Positions 1 to 7,310 of a DNA stretch of 13,970 bases are shown piece by piece. The stretch covers positions 1 to 13,970 of the forward strand of contig JALXDB010000379.1 in assembly GCA_026990615.1 (NCBI GenBank), written 5' to 3'. Source of the DNA: Spirochaetota bacterium. Its GTDB lineage: Bacteria > Spirochaetota > B62-G9. Position 1 is the first letter of the stretch, and each line of letters begins with the position of its first letter. Made by a program: the position numbers and the translations under genes. The notes beneath the pieces were generated by a model. The model did not search any database. It was not told the origin of the DNA and worked only from the letters and a program-made list of their open reading frames with translations.

Positions 1-811
1 GTGTCATATGAGGCCTCTACCATAAATCTACTCAAAACTATACACAATTATATATTTATTATTTTGAAAAATAAAACTTCTATTTTTACAAAGTAATTTT
101 TCTTTATAATCAATATTATCTTTTGTTGTTTAAAACGATTTCTGAGTTATACCTATCAACATCAGGTTTCTACCATTCTGTGGATCATTTTAAAGCATAA
201 TAGAAATTATAACGTAAACTGATTGTATTACATACCTTCAAATTGTTTATCAATAATGTTAATTCTAAAATCAAAATTTCATCAGATTCTCCCATTTTTT
301 TGAAAAAATCGTTGTTAAGTAAATTTTATCAGCGTAAATGGCAACTTTTACCTGTAGAGGATTTTACAATCTGATGTAAAAACTAATTCTTAATATTAAT
401 CTGTTATTTTATTTTTTGCCGGTTACCAGAATTGAACATCTTTATTTTTAATAAAAATTAGCCAAATATTAAAAAAACAAATAAAAAATTTTCCTCCATT
501 AACATAATTACTTCATTGAAATAGTTCAAAATAGGTCAATCGACCTGCACCCATTTTAGCCAAACTGCTACCCGTTCATTATAAAACAATTATAGTATTT
601 ATTTCCCTCTTAATTTCAGAGCTGTAAAGCCTTTTATACTCCAAACTTTGCTTGAACAGCTCTGGATACACTCTCCCTCCGGGCATTACTCCCCTTATGG
701 TGTATCTGGAGAAATAATGCGGCTTCTAAAATCAAGAAAACAAAATATAGGGACTATGAATTGTTAAACATTTTTTCATACCTTTGCTGCCGTTTAAGGC
801 TGTTCACCAGT
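1..811. other. AT-rich gap without a convincing gene
   Basis: No open frame here has both a ribosome binding site and recognisable protein content. Most of the stretch is strongly AT-rich. It contains a small hairpin at 362-381 (TTTTACA, 6-nt loop, TGTAAAA), a short one at 533-546 (AGGTC, AATC loop, GACCT), and a GC-richer block at about 601-720 (44% GC by direct count) with adjacent inverted repeats, listed separately. At the extreme left a minus-strand ATG at 23-21 opens a frame that leaves the window after seven codons, and a plus-strand frame enters from the edge and stops at about 96. Either could be the end of a neighbouring gene, but nothing supports one over the other. It is the downstream region of aroC, and I saw no clear aroC terminator. 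Confidence 0.7.
617..706. repeat. Two abutting inverted repeats
   Basis: CAGAGCTGT (617-625) is the exact reverse complement of ACAGCTCTG (656-664), with 30 nt between. Immediately after it, GATACAC (665-671) is the exact reverse complement of GTGTATC (700-706), with 28 nt between. The arms abut without a gap, so the two would stack as consecutive stems in RNA. No T-tract follows, so this is not a simple terminator. It could be a structured RNA, a protein-binding array or a decayed element; the sequence alone does not decide. Confidence 0.45.
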
Positions 812-1885
812 TTACAGCGCAGGTGGAAGGGCTTTTCTCATCATAATACAATCCACCACCACCATTGCAACCATTGCCTCCACAACAGGTACTATCCTAG
901 GAACTATACAGGGGTCATGCCTTCCCTCTATCTCTATCTCTCTGGGCCGGCCATGCACATCCACTGTTCTTTGCTTAATCGATATAGACCCCGTGGGTCG
1001 GACTGCACACCTCAATACAATATCCTCTCCTGTTGTTATACCACCTAAAATTCCCCCAGCATTGTTGGTTCTGGTTTTTATCTTTCCTCCATCATTGATA
1101 AACTCATCGTTATACTCACTTCCCAGCATCTCAGCAGCCCTCTTACCCACTCCAACCTCAAAGGACTTTATCGCTCCTATCGACATAATCCCATGGGCCA
1201 AAAGAGCCTCAATTTTATCAAAAACAGGGTCGCCTATACCGGCAGGCACTCCTTTCACAATCACCTCGACCTCGCCCCCAACAGAATCTCCGGATTTTTT
1301 TGCCTCTTCAATAATATTTATCATCTGGGCAACTTTTTCTCTATCAGGAACCCTCAATATGTTCTCTTCTATAAAACTGTAGTCTATACTCTCTATTTCG
1401 AGTCTGCCAATCTTTCTTGTATAGCCTATTATTTTTACACCGTATTCTTTCAGAATAATTTTTGCAACAGCTCCTGCTGCAACTCTGGCGGCAGTTTCTC
1501 TACCTGAAGATCTTCCTCCCCCGCGCCAGTCCCTTAATCCATACCTCATAATATATCCGTAATCTGCATGGCCCGGCCTGTAAACATCCCTTATGCTCTC
1601 GTAGTCTTTAGATCTAACATCTCTGTTTCTAATAAGAAGAGTTACAGGCATACCGGTAGTTTTGCCGTCTATAACCCCAGATATTATTTCAACTTTGTCC
1701 TCCTCTCTCCTGCCGGTAGTAATGCTGCTCTGTCCGGGTCTTCTTCTTGCAAGCTCTTCGTTTATATAACTTTCAGAAATTTCAAGACCGGGTGGAACAC
1801 CATCGACAACTGCACCAATATACGGGCCATGGCTTTCTCCAAATGTTGTCACCCTGAAAATACGTCCAAAACTATTTCCTGACAT
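812..1885 (-). CDS. aroC: Chorismate synthase
   Basis: Converts 5-enolpyruvylshikimate-3-phosphate to chorismate, the last step of the shikimate pathway leading to aromatic amino acids, folates and quinones; it is a cytosolic enzyme needing reduced FMN. The 357-residue product is of usual family length and complete. Family signatures are in order: GESHG with His19 near the N-terminus, RPGHAD with His106, the glycine-rich GGGRSSGRET segment at 122-131, NNAGGILGG at 274-282 and RHDPC at 322-326 near the C-terminus. The two histidines match the conserved catalytic histidines of the family. The ATG start has a GGAG six bases upstream, and an extended -10 promoter lies about 57 bases upstream. It stands alone, divergent from the permease operon, with no other shikimate genes beside it. 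The identification is secure. Confidence 0.98.
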   Translation of the reverse strand: MSGNSFGRIFRVTTFGESHGPYIGAVVDGVPPGLEISESYINEELARRRPGQSSITTGRREEDKVEIISGVIDGKTTGMPVTLLIRNRDVRSKDYESIRDVYRPGHADYGYIMRYGLRDWRGGGRSSGRETAARVAAGAVAKIILKEYGVKIIGYTRKIGRLEIESIDYSFIEENILRVPDREKVAQMINIIEEAKKSGDSVGGEVEVIVKGVPAGIGDPVFDKIEALLAHGIMSIGAIKSFEVGVGKRAAEMLGSEYNDEFINDGGKIKTRTNNAGGILGGITTGEDIVLRCAVRPTGSISIKQRTVDVHGRPREIEIEGRHDPCIVPRIVPVVEAMVAMVVVDCIMMRKALPPAL

Positions 1886-1941
1886 CTATATCTCCATCTT
1901 CAATCTAAATAGAAATCTACAATAAGCCCATTATTCGTACA

Positions 1942-1947
1942 ATTATA
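1942..1947 (-). promoter_or_regulatory. Predicted aroC promoter (extended -10)
   Basis: On the minus strand TGGTATAAT gives a consensus -10 with an upstream TG, the extended -10 pattern. The sequence 17 bases further upstream is a poor -35 (TTTCCT), which fits extended -10 promoters. It would give a leader of about 50 nt before aroC. Confidence 0.6.
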
Positions 1948-2007
1948 CCATTCTAATTAAAAATAGGAAATAATAAGAAATTAATTAAAATTGGCCAGTG
2001 AAATTAT

Positions 2008-2013
2008 TATAAT
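2008..2013 (+). promoter_or_regulatory. Predicted -10 box of permease-sfsA operon
   Basis: A perfect TATAAT lies about 48 bases before the first permease ATG. The hexamer 17 bases upstream (TTAAAA) is a weak -35, so only the -10 is convincing. It is divergent from the aroC promoter, with the two -10 boxes about 60 bases apart. Confidence 0.45.
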
Positions 2014-2050
2014 TAACCTATACAAGTAGGAAAAACCAACCATAACCATT

Positions 2051-2054
2051 GGAG
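2051..2054 (+). promoter_or_regulatory. Ribosome binding site deciding the first permease start
   Basis: GGAG sits six bases before the ATG at 2061. The frame also has an upstream TTG at 2049, but that would place the GGAG inside the coding sequence, so the ATG is chosen. Confidence 0.75.
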
Positions 2055-2060
2055 ACAAAA

Positions 2061-2510
2061 ATGGAGAATAAAAAACCGCCCCGAAATTTAAAGGGACTTC
2101 TAATCTCTTTCAAAAAAGCCTCCCTGTCACTGGTCAAATCACTTCCATACTTTATAGGTATAATCCTCTTAATGGGGATGCTTAAGATTTTTATACCCCC
2201 GGAAACTCTATTAAAAATCTTTACGGGTAAAATATTTATAGATACCGGTATAGGAGCACTTATCGGAAGCGTTCTTGCGGGCAATCCTGTAAACAGCTAT
2301 ATAATCGGGCATGTTCTATTAAAAGACGGCGTTAGCCTTTTTGTAATCACTGCATTTATTGTGTCATGGACCACAGTTGGAATAGTTCAAATTCCCTACG
2401 AAATCCAAACACTGGGGAAAGGATTTGCAATAGCAAGAAATGGGCTATGTTTCTTGCTTTCAATCTTTGTATCAGTTGTAACAGTTCTGATTTTAGGAGT
2501 AATTTCATGA
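2061..2510 (+). CDS. Permease, N-terminal half (ArsP/DUF318-like)
   Basis: A 149-residue integral membrane protein resembling the first half of the permease family known as DUF318 or ArsP_1. After a short basic N-terminus there are hydrophobic segments at about 16-38, 54-75, 82-103 and 118-148. The segment GNPVNSYIIGH between the second and third is a family-like pore or hairpin motif. Single-chain members are about 300 residues and carry two such repeats; here the halves are separate genes, this one overlapping the next by four bases (ATGA), which suggests translational coupling and a heteromeric transporter. Some family members export methylarsenicals, but no arsenic genes occur nearby, so the substrate is unknown. 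Start chosen from the GGAG at 2051-2054. Confidence 0.75.
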   Translation: MENKKPPRNLKGLLISFKKASLSLVKSLPYFIGIILLMGMLKIFIPPETLLKIFTGKIFIDTGIGALIGSVLAGNPVNSYIIGHVLLKDGVSLFVITAFIVSWTTVGIVQIPYEIQTLGKGFAIARNGLCFLLSIFVSVVTVLILGVIS

Positions 2511-3073
2511 ATGATATACCTCAAGAAAAAAAAGCAAATGTAAAACCGGGGCAAAAGAAGAAATCAAGTCAAACATCCGGATACTATTTTTTAGGAGCTG
2601 TAACACTCCTTACAATTGTTCTTCTAGTTGTATTTCCAGGCAAAACGGAAAAGGCTCTATCCTACTCACTAAATCTATTTTTAAGACTCATCCCACTAAT
2701 AGCAGCAATTATCACCTTCACAGCACTCATAAACTTTTTTGTTGATCAAAAAAAGCTATCCTCCCTTCTCGGGAAAGAATCGGGACTAAAGGGATGGCTT
2801 ATTGCGATAGTTTCCGGAATAATAACTCACGGGCCAGTTTACGTGTGGTTTTCAATGCTTGAAGAGATGAAAAAACATGGAATGAGAGATGGATTGATTG
2901 CCGTATTCCTCTACAACAGGGCAATTAAAATTCCCCTTATACCGATAATGATGTACTATTTCGGCACACTCTACACAATCATACTGCTTGTTGTCATGGT
3001 TGTAACATCTCCTATTTTAGGGCTTTTGCTTGAACTTTTTGTAAAAGAAAAGGCGGTAAGTACAAAAGGATAG
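2507..3073 (+). CDS. Permease, C-terminal half (ArsP/DUF318-like)
   Basis: A 188-residue membrane protein, the probable partner of the preceding half-permease. The first 20 residues are lysine-rich and cytoplasmic in character. Hydrophobic segments follow at about 25-40, 51-74, 94-110 and 145-175. Between them, SGIITHGPVYVWF and FLYNRAIKIPLIPIMMYYFG match the conserved ITHGP and NRA-K-P-type segments I associate with the second repeat of DUF318/ArsP permeases. The frame is open further upstream, but the ATG at 2507 is preceded by AGGAG (2495-2499) at 7 nt and overlaps the upstream stop as ATGA, so it is the likely start. The substrate is unknown. The sfsA fusion gene follows 4 nt later, in the same operon. 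Confidence 0.75.
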   Translation: MNDIPQEKKANVKPGQKKKSSQTSGYYFLGAVTLLTIVLLVVFPGKTEKALSYSLNLFLRLIPLIAAIITFTALINFFVDQKKLSSLLGKESGLKGWLIAIVSGIITHGPVYVWFSMLEEMKKHGMRDGLIAVFLYNRAIKIPLIPIMMYYFGTLYTIILLVVMVVTSPILGLLLELFVKEKAVSTKG

Positions 3074-3077
3074 TGGT

Positions 3078-4238
3078 TTGCCAGATCCAATAAAACTGTA
3101 TCCCGGTTATATCGAATCCACCTGCATAGGGAGAAAAAACAGGTTTACCCTGACCGTCAGCATCAAAGGAATAAAAACCGATGTATACCTTCCCAATACG
3201 GGTAGACTTGAAGAGCACCTGCTTCCGGGGAATAAAATATTTCTAACCGGTGTAAAAACCAGAAAGTTTGAATTCAGAGCCATTTCTACAGTTTACAAGG
3301 ATTCTTTTGTACTCCTCGATACACAGAGGGTAAATGATATTTTAATATCACTGATCAAATCAGGCAAAATCATGTTCTTTGATGATATAAAAAAAATAAC
3401 AAGCGAGCATAGAATAAAAAACAGACGCTTTGACCTTTTTATAGAAAGCATGGATTTACGAAACGGAAAAAACAAAGGCTCCCTCAAAAACATTGTTGAA
3501 ATAAAAACCTGCACTCTATGCCACAGAGGGGTTGCCATGTTTCCCGATGCTCCAAGTATCAGGGCGGCCGAACATATCCTTATGCTATCCGAGCTCCAGC
3601 AGGCGGGCTTCAAATCCTGGTTTATCTTTCTGGTCTTAAACTCTAAAGCAAGATACTTCATCCCAAACTTTCATACGGATAAAAAATTTGCCTCTATATT
3701 AATGAACAACAGGAACATCAATTACAGGGCTCTAAAAGTACCCCTGATAGATCCTGTTACAGTGGATATCGATGCCGTTGAAGAGATTCCGGTTAGATAT
3801 GACCTTGCTGCAGAAAACCTAACAGAAAAGGGCAGCTACCTCATGGTTCTGTTCAATGACCGTAACCGCAAGATTGAAGTAGGAAAACTGGGAACAGTTC
3901 ATTTTAAGCCAGGCTACTACGTTTATGTTGGATCAGCATTGAATAACCTGGATAGCAGAATAAAAAGGCATATGAGAAAATCAAAAAAATATCACTGGCA
4001 TATAGATTATATAACTCCAGAGCCTTTAAAAATATCAAGGATATACAAATTCAGAAGGATAGACAGAATAGAGGAAAAGATGGCTAAGAAAATTAGAGAT
4101 ATTTCGGATGGAGCTGTTAAAAATTTTGGCTCTTCAGATGTAGGTGAACAATCCCATCTTTTCTTTTTTCTGAACAATCCCTCTCAAAAAAGAGAATTTA
4201 TCGATGTTGTACTGGACTTTTTAACATTAACTGACTAG
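3078..4238 (+). CDS. sfsA: SfsA nuclease fused to DUF123 (GIY-YIG-like) domain
   Basis: A 386-residue two-domain protein. Residues 1 to about 235 form an SfsA protein: an N-terminal OB-like part (LPNTGRLEEHL at 38-48), then a PD-(D/E)XK-like core with RRFD (Asp119), EIK (Glu141, Lys143) and the typical GVAMFPDAPS...RAAEH segment at 151-165. SfsA is named for sugar fermentation stimulation and is now regarded as a DNA/RNA-binding nuclease-fold protein. Residues 250 to about 372 match DUF123: KGSYLMVLF, KLGTVHFKPGYYVYVGSAL (270-288) and HWHIDYI (306-312). DUF123 is often attached to endonuclease III. In the GSSDVGEQSHL segment (351-361) the cysteines I expect in many DUF123 proteins are absent. 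TTG start, preceded by AAGGA at 7 nt. Third gene of the permease operon. The joint role is unknown; DNA repair or nucleic-acid processing is inference. Confidence 0.88.
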   Translation: MPDPIKLYPGYIESTCIGRKNRFTLTVSIKGIKTDVYLPNTGRLEEHLLPGNKIFLTGVKTRKFEFRAISTVYKDSFVLLDTQRVNDILISLIKSGKIMFFDDIKKITSEHRIKNRRFDLFIESMDLRNGKNKGSLKNIVEIKTCTLCHRGVAMFPDAPSIRAAEHILMLSELQQAGFKSWFIFLVLNSKARYFIPNFHTDKKFASILMNNRNINYRALKVPLIDPVTVDIDAVEEIPVRYDLAAENLTEKGSYLMVLFNDRNRKIEVGKLGTVHFKPGYYVYVGSALNNLDSRIKRHMRKSKKYHWHIDYITPEPLKISRIYKFRRIDRIEEKMAKKIRDISDGAVKNFGSSDVGEQSHLFFFLNNPSQKREFIDVVLDFLTLTD

Positions 4239-4367
4239 GTAATTAACAAAAATGGTGGCTATGGCCAAATTACTCGCCTGATACTCCAAATTTTATGTAT
4301 ATTTCTAATAAGCAAAAATTAGTGTCAAACAAAAAATCAACCAAGAATCTTAACAAGAGAAATTAAT

Positions 4368-5426
4368 ATGAAAGAACTTTCCGTTTATACAGACCGTATA
4401 AAAAATTTTCTTGAAAATTATTTTTCAAGGGATAGTCTAAATATTTCAAATATAAACAGATGGGGAATGGATATTGTTGAAAAGTTCAAAAACTTTTCGC
4501 TGAAAGGAAAGATGCTGAGAGGAGCATTGCTGCTTTTATCTACGGAGATGTTTAAAAAAATGGTAACTCCTGGCGATGTTAAAGTAGCATCGGCTCTTGA
4601 GATTATACACTCATCTCTTCTAATCCACGATGATATAATGGATAGAGACCTTACAAGAAGAGGAGGAAAAACAATCCACTCGCAGTATACCGATATTTTT
4701 AAGGATCTATCCAAGCAGGAAGCATATCATTTCGGAGAATCTCTTGGTATATGCGCGGGAGATATCGGCTTTTTCATCGCATTTAACATTCTTTCTGAAA
4801 GTGAACTCGCATCAGAAATTATAACCTCTATAGTATCTCTCTGGTCGGAAGAGCTCTCCTATGTGGGACTTGCCCAGATGGAGGATCTATGGTTCAGCAC
4901 TGTAAATATTGACGATATAGATATAAACGATGTTGCAAAAATGTACAGGTTCAAAACTTCGAGGTACAGTTTCTCTCTTCCTCTGATGACAGGGGCTATA
5001 CTATCAGGACAAAATGAGAGAATTGTAGAGGTGCTGAAAAATCTTGGAGAGGATATGGGTCTTCTGTTTCAGGTGAAAGATGACGAGCTTGGCCTGTTCG
5101 GCTCAGAATACAAAACCGGAAAACCTGTAGGCTCCGACCTGAAAGAGGGGAAAAAAACCATCTATATAATTCAAATACTGCACAACACAGATAAGAGAGA
5201 TAGAGAGGAAGTAATAAATATTGTAAGAAACAGGGACAGCTCCCCATCTGCTATAGCAAGGCTAAAATCTATAGCAAAAAGATCGGGGGCAATAGACGAT
5301 ATAAACACGATGTTTGAAGATGTGAAGGCCAAATGCATGGAAAAGATTTCTCAACTACCCGTTGATCCAGCATACAAGGAAAGATTAAGGAAAATAACCG
5401 ATTTTATTATCAAAAGGGAACTATAA
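4368..5426 (+). CDS. Long-chain polyprenyl diphosphate synthase (GGPP-synthase type)
   Basis: A trans-prenyltransferase that condenses isopentenyl diphosphate with allylic diphosphates. The 352-residue product has the first aspartate-rich motif DDIMD (88-92) followed by Arg97-Arg98, a Lys196-Thr197 pair, Phe234-Gln235, the second motif DDELG (238-242) and the Lys-rich GKPVGSDLKEGKKT segment (251-264). The last residue of the second motif is Gly rather than Asp, as I recall for a subgroup of GGPP-type synthases, so it is probably not a defect. The residues just before the first motif are small or aliphatic (Ser83, Leu84) rather than aromatic, which favours a product of C20 or longer; exact chain length is not determinable here. 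ATG start with a weak AAGAG upstream. It is co-transcribed with ispH, 5 nt downstream. Confidence 0.92.
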   Translation: MKELSVYTDRIKNFLENYFSRDSLNISNINRWGMDIVEKFKNFSLKGKMLRGALLLLSTEMFKKMVTPGDVKVASALEIIHSSLLIHDDIMDRDLTRRGGKTIHSQYTDIFKDLSKQEAYHFGESLGICAGDIGFFIAFNILSESELASEIITSIVSLWSEELSYVGLAQMEDLWFSTVNIDDIDINDVAKMYRFKTSRYSFSLPLMTGAILSGQNERIVEVLKNLGEDMGLLFQVKDDELGLFGSEYKTGKPVGSDLKEGKKTIYIIQILHNTDKRDREEVINIVRNRDSSPSAIARLKSIAKRSGAIDDINTMFEDVKAKCMEKISQLPVDPAYKERLRKITDFIIKREL

Positions 5427-5431
5427 AAAAA

Positions 5432-6283
5432 ATGGAAATCATAATAGCCGAAACGACAGGTTTTTGCTCGGGAGTAAGAAAAGCAATTCAGGGAGCAAAA
5501 AGGGCACTCAAAAAAGAAAATAAAATATACTGCCTTGGAGACATAATCCACAATCCGGGAGTCGTCCAAGACCTTCGAAGAAAAGGGATGGTCTTTGTCA
5601 AATCTGTAAATGATATAGAGGAAAACACTCCATTCGTAATCAGATCGCACGGGCTTCCGAGTGACACGGTAAAAAAGATTGAAAGCATGGGCTCCCGGAT
5701 ATACGACTTCACCTGTCCCAAGGTAAAAAAGAGCCACAGGCTTGCCGTAAGGTTGACTAAAAGTAGAAAAAATATAGTAATCGTTGGAAATCCCGAGCAC
5801 CCCGAAGTAAAGGCTATATACTCGCTAACCAGCGGAAATGCGGTAATCATTGACAACATCGAAAGCATAAAGGATAAAATAAACGCAAGGGAATACCACG
5901 TTATTGTTCAAACAACCTTTATGCCCGAAAAGTTCTACGAAATTGTAAAAAACCTCGTACCCGTAACCAAAACTTTAACCGTGCATAACACACTGTGCGA
6001 AGAGACAATAAAAAGGCAGCAGGAGGTTAAGTTACTTGCTGAAAAGGTTGATTTAATAGTTGTGGTAGGTGGCAAACACAGCAGCAACACAAAAACACTG
6101 TTTGCCATAGCCGATAAAACAACAAGGGCAATACATATTGAAAATGCCAACGAGATTATCCCGGACCAGCTTCAGGGGGTTAAAAGCGTGGGCATAGTAA
6201 GCGGTGCCTCCACTCCGGACAGCGAGGTTAAAAAGGTTTATAAAAAGCTACTACTGATTGAACAATCACAGAACAAGAAATAA
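5432..6283 (+). CDS. ispH: 4-Hydroxy-3-methylbut-2-enyl diphosphate reductase
   Basis: Last enzyme of the MEP pathway, reducing HMBPP to IPP and DMAPP with a [4Fe-4S] cluster. The 283-residue protein is of normal length. The three cluster cysteines are Cys12 (TGFCSGV), Cys95 (DFTCPKV) and Cys189 (NTLCEET). Substrate-binding residues His40, His73, His123 and Glu125 (NPEHPE) are present, as are SSNT at 217-220 and the VSGASTP segment at 256-262. All expected active-site elements are intact. It supplies IPP and DMAPP to the prenyl synthase encoded 5 nt upstream, so the pair forms a small isoprenoid operon. The enzyme marks the organism as using the MEP rather than the mevalonate route. An AAGGGA lies about 12 nt before the ATG, inside the upstream gene. 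Confidence 0.97.
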   Translation: MEIIIAETTGFCSGVRKAIQGAKRALKKENKIYCLGDIIHNPGVVQDLRRKGMVFVKSVNDIEENTPFVIRSHGLPSDTVKKIESMGSRIYDFTCPKVKKSHRLAVRLTKSRKNIVIVGNPEHPEVKAIYSLTSGNAVIIDNIESIKDKINAREYHVIVQTTFMPEKFYEIVKNLVPVTKTLTVHNTLCEETIKRQQEVKLLAEKVDLIVVVGGKHSSNTKTLFAIADKTTRAIHIENANEIIPDQLQGVKSVGIVSGASTPDSEVKKVYKKLLLIEQSQNKK

Positions 6284-6672
6284 CCTCAAACTGTATATAA
6301 AGTTGAATCTACGCCCATATAAAGATTAAATAATGTTAAGTTGTCCCTATCTATTTGTAATCTATTTCGTACCAGTATACAGTTAGTTCTCAATCTTTCT
6401 TGATTTATGTAGAATCAGATTAAATCCCTTTAATATTCAGAACTTTAAGTCCTCCGGCAAACTGTAATTATTTGATAAAAACTATTAAATAGAACTTTCA
6501 CTAACTTAAATTTTAAAAACCCATTTATCAATATTAAAATACCCTATTAAAGTATCCTATGAAGTAACGGCACGATCACTTTCTATTTCACAGGAGACCT
6601 TAATAAACTTCCCAGTAGAGCTTTATAAGAGGCTATAAGAACCTCTACATATAGCATTTTGGAGAAGGGCGA

Positions 6673-6713
6673 AATTTAAAAAAAGAGCTCAAACTTTACA
6701 GCTCCTTTAAATT
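6673..6713 (-). terminator. Probable terminator of the glutamate synthase-argR operon
   Basis: On the minus strand GAGCT, a 10-nt loop and AGCTC are followed directly by seven T residues. An outer AATTTAAA/TTTAAATT pairing extends the stem. It lies about 110 nt past the argR stop. The 5-bp core is short, so strength is uncertain. Confidence 0.55.
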
Positions 6714-6775
6714 AATCTTCTTTTAACCTTAAAAAAATATTCGTTAATAATTTAAAGAGGTATTTTAAAGGGGAG

Positions 6776-6809
6776 ATTTTAACTGATCTTACTGAGATCA
6801 AGTTAAAAT
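6776..6809. terminator. Long imperfect hairpin after argR, possibly bidirectional terminator
   Basis: Arms 6776-6789 and 6795-6809 pair over 14 bp with one bulged base and a TACTG loop. On the minus strand it begins 12 nt after the argR stop but lacks a strong T-tract. On the plus strand it is followed by TGTTTTAAATTTTT. It may stop transcription from both sides or protect the argR mRNA end. Confidence 0.5.
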
Positions 6810-6821
6810 TGTTTTAAATTT

Positions 6822-7310
6822 TTACTTATCGCTTTTTGATCTGTCTTTTTGAAAACCCTTGAAGTATTTCAATATATTTTCGCGTTTGGCTCCCTCTTTA
6901 AGCACAACAATGAGAGTATCATCTCCACCAACGGTTCCTATAACCTCGGGTATTTTAAGCCTGTCTATGTCGAATGCAACTCCAGTTGCATGGCCGAGTT
7001 TTGTTTTAATAACAGCAAGGTTACCGGAAAACTGGATATCAAGAATATCTTCTATCAAGTCAGTATTTACCTCTCCTCTGTTATCTACAGAATTATCCGA
7101 ATAGGCTTCTGAAGGTATACTGTAAATATAGCCATTTCTCGGATCAAACACCCTCACAATACCCAGGTATTTTAGATCCCTGGAAAGGGTCGCCTGGGTT
7201 ACTTCAATTCCTCTCTCTTTTAATTTTGTTCTCAACTCATCCTGATTATGTATATTTTCCGATTTTATAATTGAAAGAATCAGTTTGTGGCGTAACTGTT
7301 GATCTCTCAG
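6822..7310 (-). CDS. argR: Arginine repressor ArgR/AhrC, CTG start proposed
   Basis: A 162-residue DNA-binding regulator of arginine metabolism that uses arginine as corepressor. The N-terminal winged helix includes QDELRTKLKERGIEVTQATLSRD (23-45), the recognition region of ArgR/AhrC. The C-terminal hexamerisation and arginine-binding domain carries GTVGGDDTLIVV (125-136), equivalent to the GT-x-x-GDDT signature. No ATG, GTG or TTG lies at the homologous start. A CTG at 7310-7308 follows a perfect AGGAGG (7317-7322) by 6 nt and gives exactly the N-terminal length of Bacillus AhrC. The next in-frame ATG upstream (7406) would add 32 non-homologous residues that merely recode the preceding gene. 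The gene overlaps the upstream subunit's 3' end by 65 nt and is the last of the operon, probably translationally coupled. Family is certain; the start is an inference. Confidence 0.9.
   Translation of the reverse strand: MRDQQLRHKLILSIIKSENIHNQDELRTKLKERGIEVTQATLSRDLKYLGIVRVFDPRNGYIYSIPSEAYSDNSVDNRGEVNTDLIEDILDIQFSGNLAVIKTKLGHATGVAFDIDRLKIPEVIGTVGGDDTLIVVLKEGAKRENILKYFKGFQKDRSKSDK

Larger units (their letters stand above)
6284..6821. other. Convergent intergenic gap with hairpins, no gene
   Basis: Between the stops of ispH (+) and argR (-) no frame looks like a gene. Visible structure: ACTGTATA (6290-6297) and its reverse complement TATACAGT (6376-6383); GTAGAG (6615-6620) with CTCTAC (6643-6648), competing with an inner AGAGG/CCTCT pairing (6628-6632 with 6642-6646); a terminator-like hairpin at 6673-6713; and a long stem at 6776-6809. 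On the plus strand about 6591-6710 reads as short peptide-like stretches interrupted by stops. It could be a decayed sequence, but I recognise no family. Confidence 0.6.

Noticed and set aside
1..96. Possible gene ends at the left edge: a minus-strand ATG at 23-21 and a plus-strand frame stopping near 96
   Set aside because: Only seven and about thirty codons are visible, AT-rich and without signature or clear ribosome binding site, so neither can be supported.
362..381. TTTTACA/TGTAAAA hairpin in the left gap as a terminator or regulator
   Set aside because: It is AT-only apart from one pair and expected by chance in such composition; recorded only as part of the gap description.
993..1882. 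Plus-strand open frames across the aroC region
   Set aside because: They are antisense shadows of the complete, motif-bearing aroC gene and have no ribosome binding sites.
2018..2284. An 88-codon minus-strand frame over the first permease gene
   Set aside because: Antisense shadow of a membrane protein gene; hydrophobic-codon complement explains the open frame.
4239..4367. TGGC/GCCA hairpin after sfsA as a terminator
   Set aside because: The stem is only 4 bp and no T-tract follows.
5098..5103. Possible loss of function in the prenyl synthase second motif (DDELG instead of DDxxD)
   Set aside because: A glycine at this place followed by FG is, as far as I recall, normal for a GGPP-synthase subgroup, and the rest of the site is intact.
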